From Mytilus californianus (taxonomy: Eukaryota; Mollusca; Bivalvia; Mytilida; Mytilidae): a stretch of 64,000 nucleotides of DNA. Made by a program: the position numbers and the translations under genes. Under the pieces are notes generated by a model. The model had not been told where the DNA came from. It saw only the letters and a program-made list of their open reading frames with translations, and did no database searches. Shown one piece after another: positions 19,264-27,662 of the stretch (position 1 is its first letter; each line of letters starts with the position of its first letter). Location: contig NW_026262736.1 in the NCBI RefSeq assembly GCF_021869535.1, positions 310,001-374,000 on the forward strand, in the 5' to 3' direction.

Positions 19264-19487
19264 GTGTTTACTGCAACTAAGTAAGTGTTTACTGCAACTA
19301 AGGAGTTGTTTATTGAAACTAAGTAAGTGTTTACTGCAACTAAGTAAATGTTTACTGCAACTAAGTAGTTGTTTACTGTATCTAAGTAAGTATTTATTGA
19401 AACTAAGTAAGTGTTTACTGCAACTAAGGAGTTGTTTACTTTTGTAAAAGTGTAACTAAGTAAGTGTTTACTGCAACTAAGGAGTTA
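19264..19487. repeat. 21-bp tandem repeats upstream of the small coiled-coil gene
   Basis: About ten imperfect head-to-tail copies of gtgtttactgcaactaagtaa, with variants carrying ggag or tgtatc, plus one interrupted copy (ttttgtaaaagtgtaac). They lie in the one large non-coding region of the element, between the starts or ends of a capsid-side gene and the integrase. Likely regulatory or replication-related; no spacer structure like CRISPR. Confidence 0.85.
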
Positions 19488-19996
19488 ATCAATAATCCAA
19501 TTACAGAACTGTTGATATTTTTACATTCCATCTATCATTGTATCACTTACAATTTAAAAATTCAGTCATAGTATTGATTATTTGAGTAAAGATAATAAAA
19601 TGGAGAGAATTATCAATTATCATTTAATTCAATACTAGTTCTCATCTTCTCTTATTAATGTGATAAAATGCTCAATGGGGTGTATTGTTATTCTTTGTGA
19701 TAATAAGTTAGTAAATATTAAAGTATTGATGTGAAGTGTTGTATTTTATTGAAATAATCATTGCTGTATCATTTGATCCTTGGGATCATTATTATTTAAA
19801 ATGGATAACTCATTAAAATTGAAAGAAACTTGATATTTTATAGCCTTGATAACATATTAAGCAATTGAGGCATTTAAATTTCTTTTGTTATATAGGTTTT
19901 ATAAAAGTGTTTCTAAAGTAAGTGTTTAATTCAATAGGATATGACTTTTAAATAAACTAAATCGATCATTGTAAATATTTACAGGTACCTAGAGAT
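19488..19996. other. Non-coding AT-rich region of the Polinton
   Basis: About 500 bases without a credible open frame, the largest gap in the element. It holds short inverted repeats such as tgatccttgggatca (near 19768) and many TTTAA/TTATT runs. It lies beside the tandem repeats and downstream of the integrase stop. Confidence 0.5.
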
Positions 19997-20815
19997 TTAA
20001 AACTTAGTCATCTGTAATTCTTGTTCATAAAATCCACCTTTAATATCTTCGCCTTTTAAATCAATTATTCTATAAGTAACAGGGTTTGTATTTAAAACTT
20101 TTTCAATTACAAATATTTCTTTGGTCCAACGAGTAGTATAACCCTTTTCAAATTTACCTTTCTTTTTTGTTATTCTTACTCTAACACCTACTTTGAATTT
20201 AGGTTTTTTAATTTTCTCTTTCTTTTCTGGATATAAATTTTTATACACGGTTAATTCATTTTCTAATTTACTTGCTTTAACAGGTGTCATTTTAATTGAA
20301 GAATGTACTGTATTATTATAATTTTTAACTAATTTATCCAATATATCATAATATTTAAAAGTTTCATTAGCAGTAAAGTATTTAAACATATGTTGTTTCA
20401 TTGTACCTATCCAGCGTTCCACCACGCTGCTCTTTTCCTCATTCTCAGTTGAATATAACTTTATGTTATTATCTTTTAACAATTCTTTTACTTGTCGATT
20501 ATAAAATTCAGATCCTTTATCCGACCAAATATACATTGGTTTTCTTTCTTTAAATAATGTTTTAAATGCTTCACTCACTGCTACTCCTGTTTTATTTTTC
20601 AATGGAATCAACCAACCATATTTACTAAAAACATCTATAACTGCTAATAAATATTTATAGTGTTTATTTTGTTTTGAATATTGTTGTATATCTATCAAAT
20701 CAACTGCCCATGTTTGATCTATTGAATTAGCATAAACACGTCTTTTAGGAAAAGATTTTATAACTCTATGATGTAATTCATCTGCTAATTTATTTGTTAG
20801 ATTTGTTTTAGACAT
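19997..20815 (-). CDS. INT: Polinton integrase (retroviral-type DDE)
   Basis: 272 residues. The core carries D39 (WAVDLID), D99 (IWSDKGSEF) and E133 (SSVVERW), the catalytic triad that processes element ends and joins them to target DNA; the 6-bp target duplication is its expected product. The family's conserved lead-in (LADELHHRVIKSFPKRRV) starts at residue ~10. The C-terminal ~70 residues (FKVGVRVRITKKKGKFEKGY and on) form an SH3/chromo-like domain. There is no N-terminal HHCC zinc finger, nor room for one, because the polymerase starts 30 bp away on the other strand. Leader ACTTAAAA-ATG. Confidence 0.92.
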   Translation of the reverse strand: MSKTNLTNKLADELHHRVIKSFPKRRVYANSIDQTWAVDLIDIQQYSKQNKHYKYLLAVIDVFSKYGWLIPLKNKTGVAVSEAFKTLFKERKPMYIWSDKGSEFYNRQVKELLKDNNIKLYSTENEEKSSVVERWIGTMKQHMFKYFTANETFKYYDILDKLVKNYNNTVHSSIKMTPVKASKLENELTVYKNLYPEKKEKIKKPKFKVGVRVRITKKKGKFEKGYTTRWTKEIFVIEKVLNTNPVTYRIIDLKGEDIKGGFYEQELQMTKF

Positions 20816-20845
20816 TTTTAAGTAACTAAAATGTTTTCTTAAAAA
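20816..20845. promoter_or_regulatory. 30-bp divergent start region between integrase and polymerase
   Basis: Only 30 bases separate the two ATGs, and on each strand the sequence before the ATG reads CTTAAAA. Both replication and integration genes thus start from one very short shared region, suggesting coordinated expression. Confidence 0.5.
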
Positions 20846-23800
20846 ATGGAGGCAAAAAAGGATAAAATTTTATCCAAGCGAGAAGATTCATATAAACTTG
20901 TTTTGACAAAAGAATATAAACATAAAGCAAGTATTTATGTATTTAATTATAAAATTAGTCTAAAGGATGAAAAACAAGAAACATTTACAAATGCTTTTGA
21001 CCACATGGTAGACTATTCCATAAAAGATTACCCTAATGGAAGAATTAAAATAGTACCTATTCATGAAATCATAATTACTAAACATAAAAGCTGGCCTATA
21101 AGAACATATAATACAGTTAAAAAGTTATTCATGGATCAAATGGAAAGATTATTAAATAGTGCTGAAGAATTAAATTTAGAAGAAGTTATTTTTGAAGTTA
21201 CTATTATACCCAATAAAAGAGGAAAAGGTAAAGCTTTAAAAATATTAGATGTCATAAATAAAAGAAGTATTATCAAAATAAAAAATGATGATACAATATG
21301 TTTATCAAGGGCAATTGTAACTTTTTTGGCTTCAAATAAGTTATTAAAAGATTTTACAGATTCACAATTAAAACACATTAAAGAGGGTAGACCATTACAA
21401 AAAAGAGTTGCTGAAGATTTTCATGAACAATCAGGAGTAGAAATAAAAGAAGAAGGAAATGATTTGGAAGATTTAAAAGCTTTTGAAAATTATTTTAATA
21501 TTAGGATAATTGTTTTTACATCAAATAGTACAGAATATATTGTATATGGTGGTAATGAAAAATATAATGAACAAATATATTTATATTATCATGATGAACA
21601 CTTTGACACTATAACAAATATAACAGGATTTTTAGCTAAACGTAGGTTTTGTAAAGTATGTTTAATTGGTTATACTGAACAACATACATGCAAAGATAAT
21701 ACAGTAACAACTATCAGAAAACAACATATTTGTGATAAATGTAACAAAACATATACAGGTAAAAATCACAAATGTGGTGAAAAAATATGTTTAATATGTT
21801 ATGAAAAATACACGGAAAGTAATGAAGAACACTTATGTTATATGAAACCATCAGTACCAAAACAAGTAAAAAATAATAAATATATATATTTTGATTTTGA
21901 AGCAAATCAAGAAACAGGAATACATATAATGAATTTATGTATAGCTTACGATTTAGAAAATATTTATTGTTTTAAAAATAACTATGTAAAAGTATTTAAA
22001 TGTGATTTCAATATTGATAATTTAAACTTGTTAGAATTAGACATAGATGATTGTTTTAGTGATGTAGAAAAAATTAAATATGAAACAAATTCTGTAATAG
22101 ACAACTTTTGTAAATATTTCATAAGAGATAAATTTAAAGACTACACTTTTATTTCACATTATGGAAAAGGTTATGATATGCAACCGATTTTAGGATACAT
22201 TGTAAAAAATAAAATTGAACATAACATAATTTCTTCTGGACTAAAATTAACAGCTATATTTATTAAAGGAATAAATTTAAGATTCATAGATTCTATAAAT
22301 TTTACATTATGTGGATTAGCTGCTTTCCCAAAAACATTTGGATTTGTGGGTAACAAAGGTTATTTTCCACATTATTTTAATACAACAGAGAATCAAAAAT
22401 ATGAGGGAATTTATCCTAATAAAGAATATTTTGGTTATAATACTATGACAATTAAAAATAAAGAATTATTTGATGAATGGTATAATAAAGTTAAAGAAAA
22501 AGAATTTAAATTCTATAAAGAAATATTTTATTATTGTCTATTGGATGTTTTAATTCTTGCCAAAGGTTGTACCTTATATAGAAAATTATTTTTAAATATA
22601 ACCAATAATTGTATCGATCCATTTCAATATATTACAATTGCTCAATGTTGTACAAAAATATTTAAAACATTAATGTTGACAAATGAAACAATTGGAATTC
22701 ACAAAAAGATGACAATTAAAGAAGTACATTCACAAAAATCAATACAATGGTTAGAGTATATTTCTTTAGAATATAATATAATGATTCAACATGCTAAAAG
22801 GGGAGGTGAAAAGAAATTATTCATTAATAATAAATGTTATAAAGTCGATGGTTATTATTATGATAGAGAAAATAAAATGCGTAATGTTTATGAATTTTTT
22901 GGATGTTATTGGCATGGATGTACAAAATGTTATAGTCCTGAAGAAATATGTAAAAAAGATAGAAATAAAAAAACTATGAAAGAGTTATATAACCAAACTA
23001 AAGAAAGACTTAAAACTATTGAAGATTATCTAAAACCAAATGTAAAAATTCATACAATATGGGAATGTGAGTTTGATCAACAAAAATATCCTGAAGTTGA
23101 TCCACATTTAAAACCTATTGATAAAAGAGATGCATTTTATGGAGGAAGAACAGAAACTATTCAATTATACAATAATCTTTCTGATTTAAAAGGTAGATAT
23201 GTAGATTTTTGTTCTCTGTATCCATCAGTAAATAAATATTGTAAATATTCTATAGGACATCCTATTACATCTACAGAAATATCTGTAGATGATTATATAA
23301 AAAATAATTATTTCGGAATAATGAAATGTAAAATATTACCACCTAAAGGATTGTATCACCCTGTTTTACCTTATAAACAATTAACTAGTGATAATACACA
23401 TAAATTACTTTTTGGATTATGTAGAACATGTATGAATAAAATATCTTTTAAATGTAAACACATAGATGATCCTACTTTAAATAAACATGATAAAATACAT
23501 GAAATAAAAAGATGTAAAGAATGTAAAAATATTAAAAATGAAAAATGTATACATTCTGATGAGGAAAGAGTTATAGTAGGTACATGGTCTACAATAGAAA
23601 TAGATGAAGCAATAGAAAAAGGTTATGAATTACAAAAAATATATGAACTAGAACATTTTGAAAAAACATCTACAGATATATTTAAACTTTATGTAGATAC
23701 GTTTATGAAATATAAACAAGAAGCTTCAGGATGTAAATGTGATCCTAAATATTGTAAAAATGATTGTAAAAACGATAAAGAATGTAAAACAAAAATACAA

Positions 23801-24604
23801 TACATTATAGATAATACTGCTTATGATCTAGATATTGACAAAGTTAAGTACAATTCAGGATTAAGATTTATAGCTAAAATATGTTTAAATAATTTATGGG
23901 GACATTTTGGTATGAGAGATAATTTTACACAAAAAGAATATTGTTTTACTTTAGAACATATAACTAAAATAGTATTTAATGAAAAATATAAAGATATAAG
24001 TACTATGATATTAGATGAAGATATTGTTTTAACAGAATATAAAAATAAAGAAGAATACTCTAAACCTAATCCAAGTGTAAATGTTTATATAGCTTTGTTT
24101 ACAACAGCACATGCTAGATTAAAATTATACGAACTATTGGATATTCTTCAAGAAAGAGTTTTATACATGGATACAGATTCTTGTATTTATAATGATGATG
24201 GTTCTGAAGCTTGTAAAAAAATAGAAAGTATGATGGGAAATAAATTAGGAGATTTAACAGATGAAATTGTTTCAAAACATAACGCTAATCATATAAAACA
24301 ATTTATATCTGCTGGTCCAAAAGATTATTCTATGAAACTAGATACAGAAAAACTAGTTAGCTGTTGTAAAGGTTTTAGATTAAATGCTGAAGTAGAAAAA
24401 AAGATTACATTAGATAAAAAAATAAAAATAGTTACTGATGAAAATGAAAAATATGAAACTGTTCCATATAATAATATAAAAATAGGAAAAGATCATCAAC
24501 TTAAAACAGTTAAACAAGTTAAAGCTTATGATTATATGTTTGATAAAAGAATGGTATATTGTGAAAATGAAAATCTAATTAGAAGTTTTCCTTATGGATA
24601 TTAA
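20846..24604 (+). CDS. POLB: Protein-primed family B DNA polymerase with OTU-like N-terminus
   Basis: 1252 residues, uninterrupted, of usual Polinton length. Residues ~140-260 have an OTU-like signature (DDTICLSRA with C152, EHFDTI with H252). Cysteine pairs at ~269-331 form zinc fingers. Exonuclease motifs: FDFEA (350-353), SHYGKGYD (437-444), YYCLLD (562-567). A conserved EFFGCYWHGCTKC segment lies at 683-695. Polymerase motif A is VDFCSLYPSV (786-795), motif B KICLNNLWGHFG (1011-1022), motif C YMDTDS (1107-1112). Cys-rich insertions at ~859-901 and ~963-980 sit between A and B. It copies the element using a protein primer at the ends. Leader CTTAAAAA-ATG. Confidence 0.95.
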   Translation: MEAKKDKILSKREDSYKLVLTKEYKHKASIYVFNYKISLKDEKQETFTNAFDHMVDYSIKDYPNGRIKIVPIHEIIITKHKSWPIRTYNTVKKLFMDQMERLLNSAEELNLEEVIFEVTIIPNKRGKGKALKILDVINKRSIIKIKNDDTICLSRAIVTFLASNKLLKDFTDSQLKHIKEGRPLQKRVAEDFHEQSGVEIKEEGNDLEDLKAFENYFNIRIIVFTSNSTEYIVYGGNEKYNEQIYLYYHDEHFDTITNITGFLAKRRFCKVCLIGYTEQHTCKDNTVTTIRKQHICDKCNKTYTGKNHKCGEKICLICYEKYTESNEEHLCYMKPSVPKQVKNNKYIYFDFEANQETGIHIMNLCIAYDLENIYCFKNNYVKVFKCDFNIDNLNLLELDIDDCFSDVEKIKYETNSVIDNFCKYFIRDKFKDYTFISHYGKGYDMQPILGYIVKNKIEHNIISSGLKLTAIFIKGINLRFIDSINFTLCGLAAFPKTFGFVGNKGYFPHYFNTTENQKYEGIYPNKEYFGYNTMTIKNKELFDEWYNKVKEKEFKFYKEIFYYCLLDVLILAKGCTLYRKLFLNITNNCIDPFQYITIAQCCTKIFKTLMLTNETIGIHKKMTIKEVHSQKSIQWLEYISLEYNIMIQHAKRGGEKKLFINNKCYKVDGYYYDRENKMRNVYEFFGCYWHGCTKCYSPEEICKKDRNKKTMKELYNQTKERLKTIEDYLKPNVKIHTIWECEFDQQKYPEVDPHLKPIDKRDAFYGGRTETIQLYNNLSDLKGRYVDFCSLYPSVNKYCKYSIGHPITSTEISVDDYIKNNYFGIMKCKILPPKGLYHPVLPYKQLTSDNTHKLLFGLCRTCMNKISFKCKHIDDPTLNKHDKIHEIKRCKECKNIKNEKCIHSDEERVIVGTWSTIEIDEAIEKGYELQKIYELEHFEKTSTDIFKLYVDTFMKYKQEASGCKCDPKYCKNDCKNDKECKTKIQYIIDNTAYDLDIDKVKYNSGLRFIAKICLNNLWGHFGMRDNFTQKEYCFTLEHITKIVFNEKYKDISTMILDEDIVLTEYKNKEEYSKPNPSVNVYIALFTTAHARLKLYELLDILQERVLYMDTDSCIYNDDGSEACKKIESMMGNKLGDLTDEIVSKHNANHIKQFISAGPKDYSMKLDTEKLVSCCKGFRLNAEVEKKITLDKKIKIVTDENEKYETVPYNNIKIGKDHQLKTVKQVKAYDYMFDKRMVYCENENLIRSFPYGY

Positions 24605-24651
24605 AAAATATATAATTTAAATTTTTATTTTAACAAATAGAAGACTAAAAA

Positions 24652-24900
24652 ATGATTGAAGCTTATACTGAGAAAGATGATCCTTATGCTAAAGTTATAT
24701 TAGGAAAAATAAAATTATCAAATTATCAGATATGTTGTTTAAGAGATGATTGGGAATGTCCTTTAACTTCAAAACAAATGGAAGTAATGGAAAAGTTTGA
24801 AGGTAAAAAGTTATCTAAGTTTCCTCCTGGTTGGGATGCTTTTATTAGACCAGATAAAGTTTATGAATATGTTTTTGAAAAACCATGTCCTGAAATTTAA
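24652..24900 (+). CDS. Small hypothetical protein downstream of polymerase
   Basis: 82 residues, acidic to neutral, Trp- and Pro-containing (DDWECPLTSKQMEVMEKF, FPPGWDAF). No membrane segment or known motif. It starts 47 bases after the polymerase stop on the same strand, with an ACTAAAAA-ATG leader, so it is probably a real gene. Not recognised. Confidence 0.6.
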   Translation: MIEAYTEKDDPYAKVILGKIKLSNYQICCLRDDWECPLTSKQMEVMEKFEGKKLSKFPPGWDAFIRPDKVYEYVFEKPCPEI

Positions 24901-24931
24901 TTTTTTATTTTATTTTATTTTTCTATACCCC

Positions 24932-24990
24932 TAAAAACAGAAAAAGTACAGGAATAGTACATACTTTTTTCTGCAATTTTGCTGTTTTTA
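24932..24990. terminator. Nested inverted repeats between convergent genes
   Basis: taaaaacag (24932) pairs with ctgttttta (24982), and cagaaaaagta (24938) with tacttttttctg (24962). The structure lies between the stops of the 82-residue (plus) and 139-residue (minus) genes, where both transcripts must end. A bidirectional 3'-end signal is the simplest reading. Confidence 0.5.
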
Positions 24991-25082
24991 CCAGGAAAAG
25001 TACATAAATTAGGGACTCTAATTTTTATCAATTTTTTCTTATTTTTCCAATTTTTCATACAAACGTAAATTGTATTTATTTT

Positions 25083-25502
25083 TTATTTTAATTTCCAAAC
25101 AATAAAACCAGTTAATGTCATACCACCAACAACAAATGCAATCTCTCTATTTTTCTGGTCTTCTGAAGGAGTATAAAAATCACTTAATGTAGGTTTAGGT
25201 GATAATGAAGTTAATTTTTTATTCGTGACACGATAGTATAGTTTCATTGCCTGGTCAACATCATCAAAAGTCTGAACCGCATGATGTTCCTTTTGTAATT
25301 GTTCATTTATAAAATCTAATCTTTGTATTCTTTTTTTATTCCATTCTGATTGTGCTTTTTCTAATTTTTCTATAGCTTTATCATGTCTTATTTTCTCTTC
25401 ATTTGCATTACTACCCATATGTGAAAATAAATAATTACTCCCTGAAAATGCAAAAGCATTTGTTATTGCCCCACCAAGCATCATTGTTAAAGCACTTGCC
25501 AT
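25083..25502 (-). CDS. Conserved small Polinton membrane protein (139 residues)
   Basis: An N-terminal hydrophobic segment (LTMMLGGAITNAFAFSGSNY) is followed by a charged helix (KIRHDKAIEKLEKAQSEWNK and on), a PTLSDFYTPSEDQ segment and a C-terminal membrane helix (IAFVVGGMTLTGFIVWKL). This architecture recurs in Polintons and I recognise it as a family, but with no known function. Last of five minus-strand genes running from the right end. Leader TTTATAAA-ATG. Confidence 0.65.
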   Translation of the reverse strand: MASALTMMLGGAITNAFAFSGSNYLFSHMGSNANEEKIRHDKAIEKLEKAQSEWNKKRIQRLDFINEQLQKEHHAVQTFDDVDQAMKLYYRVTNKKLTSLSPKPTLSDFYTPSEDQKNREIAFVVGGMTLTGFIVWKLK

Positions 25503-25518
25503 TTTATAAAAACAAAAA

Positions 25519-25755
25519 TTACTTCATGATATCAGCAGGTATAATACCTTGCTTAATCAACATATCTTTTGTTGCTATCGCAAGTAATATATCAATGGAT
25601 AACATTACAACATCATTCATATTAAAATCCACTTTTGGTGCTGGCCTCCTTAATACCTTTTTACCTATTTCTGCATATCCAACTGTTAACAATGTTTCCA
25701 CTCCAGCATGATATAACATATTTGCTATTTGTTTTCCGTCTTTTTGAGTTGTCAT
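25519..25755 (-). CDS. Small Polinton protein with hydrophobic C-terminal half
   Basis: 78 residues: a hydrophilic N-terminus, a basic LRRPAPKVDFN turn, then a hydrophobic segment (VVMLSIDILLAIATKDMLI). It is separated from its neighbours by about 15 bases on each side. Leader ACATTAAA-ATG. Not recognised beyond its recurrent place beside the 139-residue protein; possibly a minor virion or membrane protein. Confidence 0.6.
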   Translation of the reverse strand: MTTQKDGKQIANMLYHAGVETLLTVGYAEIGKKVLRRPAPKVDFNMNDVVMLSIDILLAIATKDMLIKQGIIPADIMK

Positions 25756-25770
25756 TTTAATGTACTAAAT

Positions 25771-26166
25771 TTAATTAAATTCAAAAGGATCAATTTCTTT
25801 CTTTTGTTTTTCTGGTTTTGTTATTTCTTTAATCATTCTTTCTGGTTTCTTACTTTGGTTGTAAAAAAACAATCCCAATCCAACAATACTTATAGGAAAA
25901 AGTACAAATTTGTAATCAACTAGGGAACTGGAGTGTTTTTTGACAGAAGGGATATGTTCGTTTGATTCATAATCTGTTTCTGTATCAGAATCTTTTGTTA
26001 TTTGTTTGATTTTTGAATTTTCTTTTTTTAATTTTTCCACTTCTTTTTTTCTCAATTCTGCATTTCTTATTCTTACTTCTGCACCTTTCTTACCAGCAGC
26101 TACTCTTTTTGGGTCTTTTGGTTTGGGTTTTTTAAATACTTCTTTTTGTTCAGGATTTTCATTCAT
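25771..26166 (-). CDS. Basic single-pass membrane protein (~131 residues)
   Basis: Two adjacent ATGs (26169 and 26166) follow an ACATAAAAA leader. The N-terminal half is strongly basic (KPKPKDPKRVAAGKKGAEVR, then a Lys/Arg/Glu helix). A Ser/Thr/Glu-rich linker leads to one hydrophobic segment (YKFVLFPISIVGLGLFFY, ~86-103) and a charged tail. The 5' end overlaps the upstream 212-residue gene by 8-11 bases. The basic part could bind DNA at a membrane, but this is inference; not recognised. Confidence 0.6.
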   Translation of the reverse strand: MNENPEQKEVFKKPKPKDPKRVAAGKKGAEVRIRNAELRKKEVEKLKKENSKIKQITKDSDTETDYESNEHIPSVKKHSSSLVDYKFVLFPISIVGLGLFFYNQSKKPERMIKEITKPEKQKKEIDPFEFN

Positions 26167-26797
26167 CATTTTTTATGTCATTATTTTCATCTTTTTTTCG
26201 GAAATCGAGCGAAGCGAATGGTTCAATATGTCTTGCTGTTGTTAATATTGCAGTAAAAGGAGCAAGATACATTCCATATCTATAGTACAGTTCACAACAT
26301 GTATTAGTTAAAGCATTATTGATAAAAGGATCTTCCTCTAAGTCTTGTATTAAAATTGGTGGATTAACAACTTTGAAAAACTTTGATACACCCATGACAT
26401 ATAAATTTATAAAAGAGTTTCCTAATGTCTTGGTCATACTAGCTCCCAATCTTGCTTCATATTTACAGTATAGTTTGTTTATTTGCTCTGTTGTCATTTT
26501 ATCAATATCTGACAGTTGTAATTCTTTACCCATATATTGTTTACTACTCCCACCAGCAACAACGGATGATAATCTTTCGCGTTTTTTTTCTTGAAGGGAA
26601 CCGTTCACTTCGCTCGCTTCATCATCAATATTTATGTTTTCCACAATTTGCTCGCTTAATAATTCTTCAGCATTCATTTTATACGTTTCAAAAAAAGGAT
26701 ATAATTTATTTTTAACTTTAAAAAAATTAAATACAACATATCCAACCAATGATAAGACTGCAGTGTTTGTTGCAATTGTTAGTATTTCCAACAGCAT
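26159..26797 (-). CDS. Conserved Polinton protein with N-terminal membrane segment (212 residues)
   Basis: An N-terminal hydrophobic helix (ILTIATNTAVLSLVGYVVF) and acidic linker lead to a conserved-looking domain with MTTEQINKLYCKYEARLG, then SFINLYVMGVSKFFKVVNPP, and a C-terminal CCELYYRYGMYLAPFTAIL segment. The pattern recurs in Polintons; the function is unknown to me. Unlike its neighbours its ATG has a GC between the A-run and the start (AAAAAAGCA-ATG). CTTAAG-rich repeats lie directly upstream and may control it. Confidence 0.6.
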   Translation of the reverse strand: MLLEILTIATNTAVLSLVGYVVFNFFKVKNKLYPFFETYKMNAEELLSEQIVENINIDDEASEVNGSLQEKKRERLSSVVAGGSSKQYMGKELQLSDIDKMTTEQINKLYCKYEARLGASMTKTLGNSFINLYVMGVSKFFKVVNPPILIQDLEEDPFINNALTNTCCELYYRYGMYLAPFTAILTTARHIEPFASLDFRKKDENNDIKNDE

Positions 26798-26814
26798 TGC
26801 TTTTTTTTATTGCT

Positions 26815-26978
26815 TATTTTGGTTAAATTACTTAAGAATTACTTATTTTGGTTAAATTACTTAAGAATTACTTAAGCATTACTTAAGCATTATTTTGCTT
26901 ATTTTGGTTAAAAATTTTGGTTAAATTACTTAAGAATTACTTAAGCATTACTTAAGCATTACTTGAGAATTGCTAAAA
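26815..26978. repeat. CTTAAG-rich tandem repeats between ATPase and 212-residue gene
   Basis: Composite repeat of a 29-bp unit (acttattttggttaaattac plus ttaagaatt, about three copies) and an 11-bp unit (acttaagcatt, about five copies). Nearly every unit carries the palindrome CTTAAG. It fills the promoter position of the minus-strand gene at 26797 and follows the ATPase stop. Confidence 0.85.
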
Positions 26979-26981
26979 AAA

Positions 26982-27641
26982 TTAATCAAGTAACCAATAA
27001 TCAGTAGGTTGATCTGTCTTTAATATTAATTTACGATGTTTCTTTTTTTTAAGTTCTTCCTTTATTCTTTGTCTTTCTTCCAAAGTAGGAATAACATCAT
27101 TTTCTCTTAGGCAATTATCAAAACTATCTCTATCTTTTGTGTAGAACATGCATAACCATTTTGTTTGTTCTCTTAAATCTTTTAAAACAGAGTTGTATCT
27201 CTGTGAAATGACCCACACTGATTGTTCCGCATGTCTTCCTGAAAATGCAAGCTCGGACAGCATATCTTTTTTCTTTGTTAGTTCTTTTGTTGCACTGCAG
27301 TCATCAATGATATATAATGTTGGATGACCAGCATATTTTTTAAAGAACATTCTTAGTAGTTCTTGTAGCTTCTCTTCTTCTTTGACAATAGGATTAACAA
27401 TTATTAGATTTTTTGTTTTTGGTTTTCTAACATCACCAATCCATTCACGATTTTTGTATGCTTTGTTCCATTGAATTGTTGGACAAAGTATGACTATATA
27501 TTTGAAAACTCCACTATATTCTCCTTCTAATAAATCAAGAACAAACTCTGTTTTTCCACATCCTGTTTGTCCACATATAATAACACAATGTGGATATTTT
27601 GGTAATTCGGAGTGTATCTCGCTCCGCTCGTTTGTTTCCAT
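26982..27641 (-). CDS. ATP: FtsK/HerA-type genome-packaging ATPase
   Basis: 219 residues, the usual compact size. Walker A is GQTGCGKT (24-31), Walker B LYIIDDC (109-115), and a polar sensor-like SQRYN lies at 146-150. These are the features of the A32-like packaging ATPases of Polintons and related double jelly-roll viruses, which pump DNA into the preformed capsid. The gene runs inward from the right end, its ATG 20 bp from the terminal repeat, mirroring the first gene at the left end. Leader CCTTAAAAA-ATG. Confidence 0.93.
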   Translation of the reverse strand: METNERSEIHSELPKYPHCVIICGQTGCGKTEFVLDLLEGEYSGVFKYIVILCPTIQWNKAYKNREWIGDVRKPKTKNLIIVNPIVKEEEKLQELLRMFFKKYAGHPTLYIIDDCSATKELTKKKDMLSELAFSGRHAEQSVWVISQRYNSVLKDLREQTKWLCMFYTKDRDSFDNCLRENDVIPTLEERQRIKEELKKKKHRKLILKTDQPTDYWLLD

Positions 27642-27662
27642 TTTTTAAGGAAAAACACTTAA

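Noticed and set aside
19264-19487. Regularly spaced repeats resembling a CRISPR array
   Set aside because: The 21-bp units abut head to tail without unique spacers, in a eukaryotic transposon.
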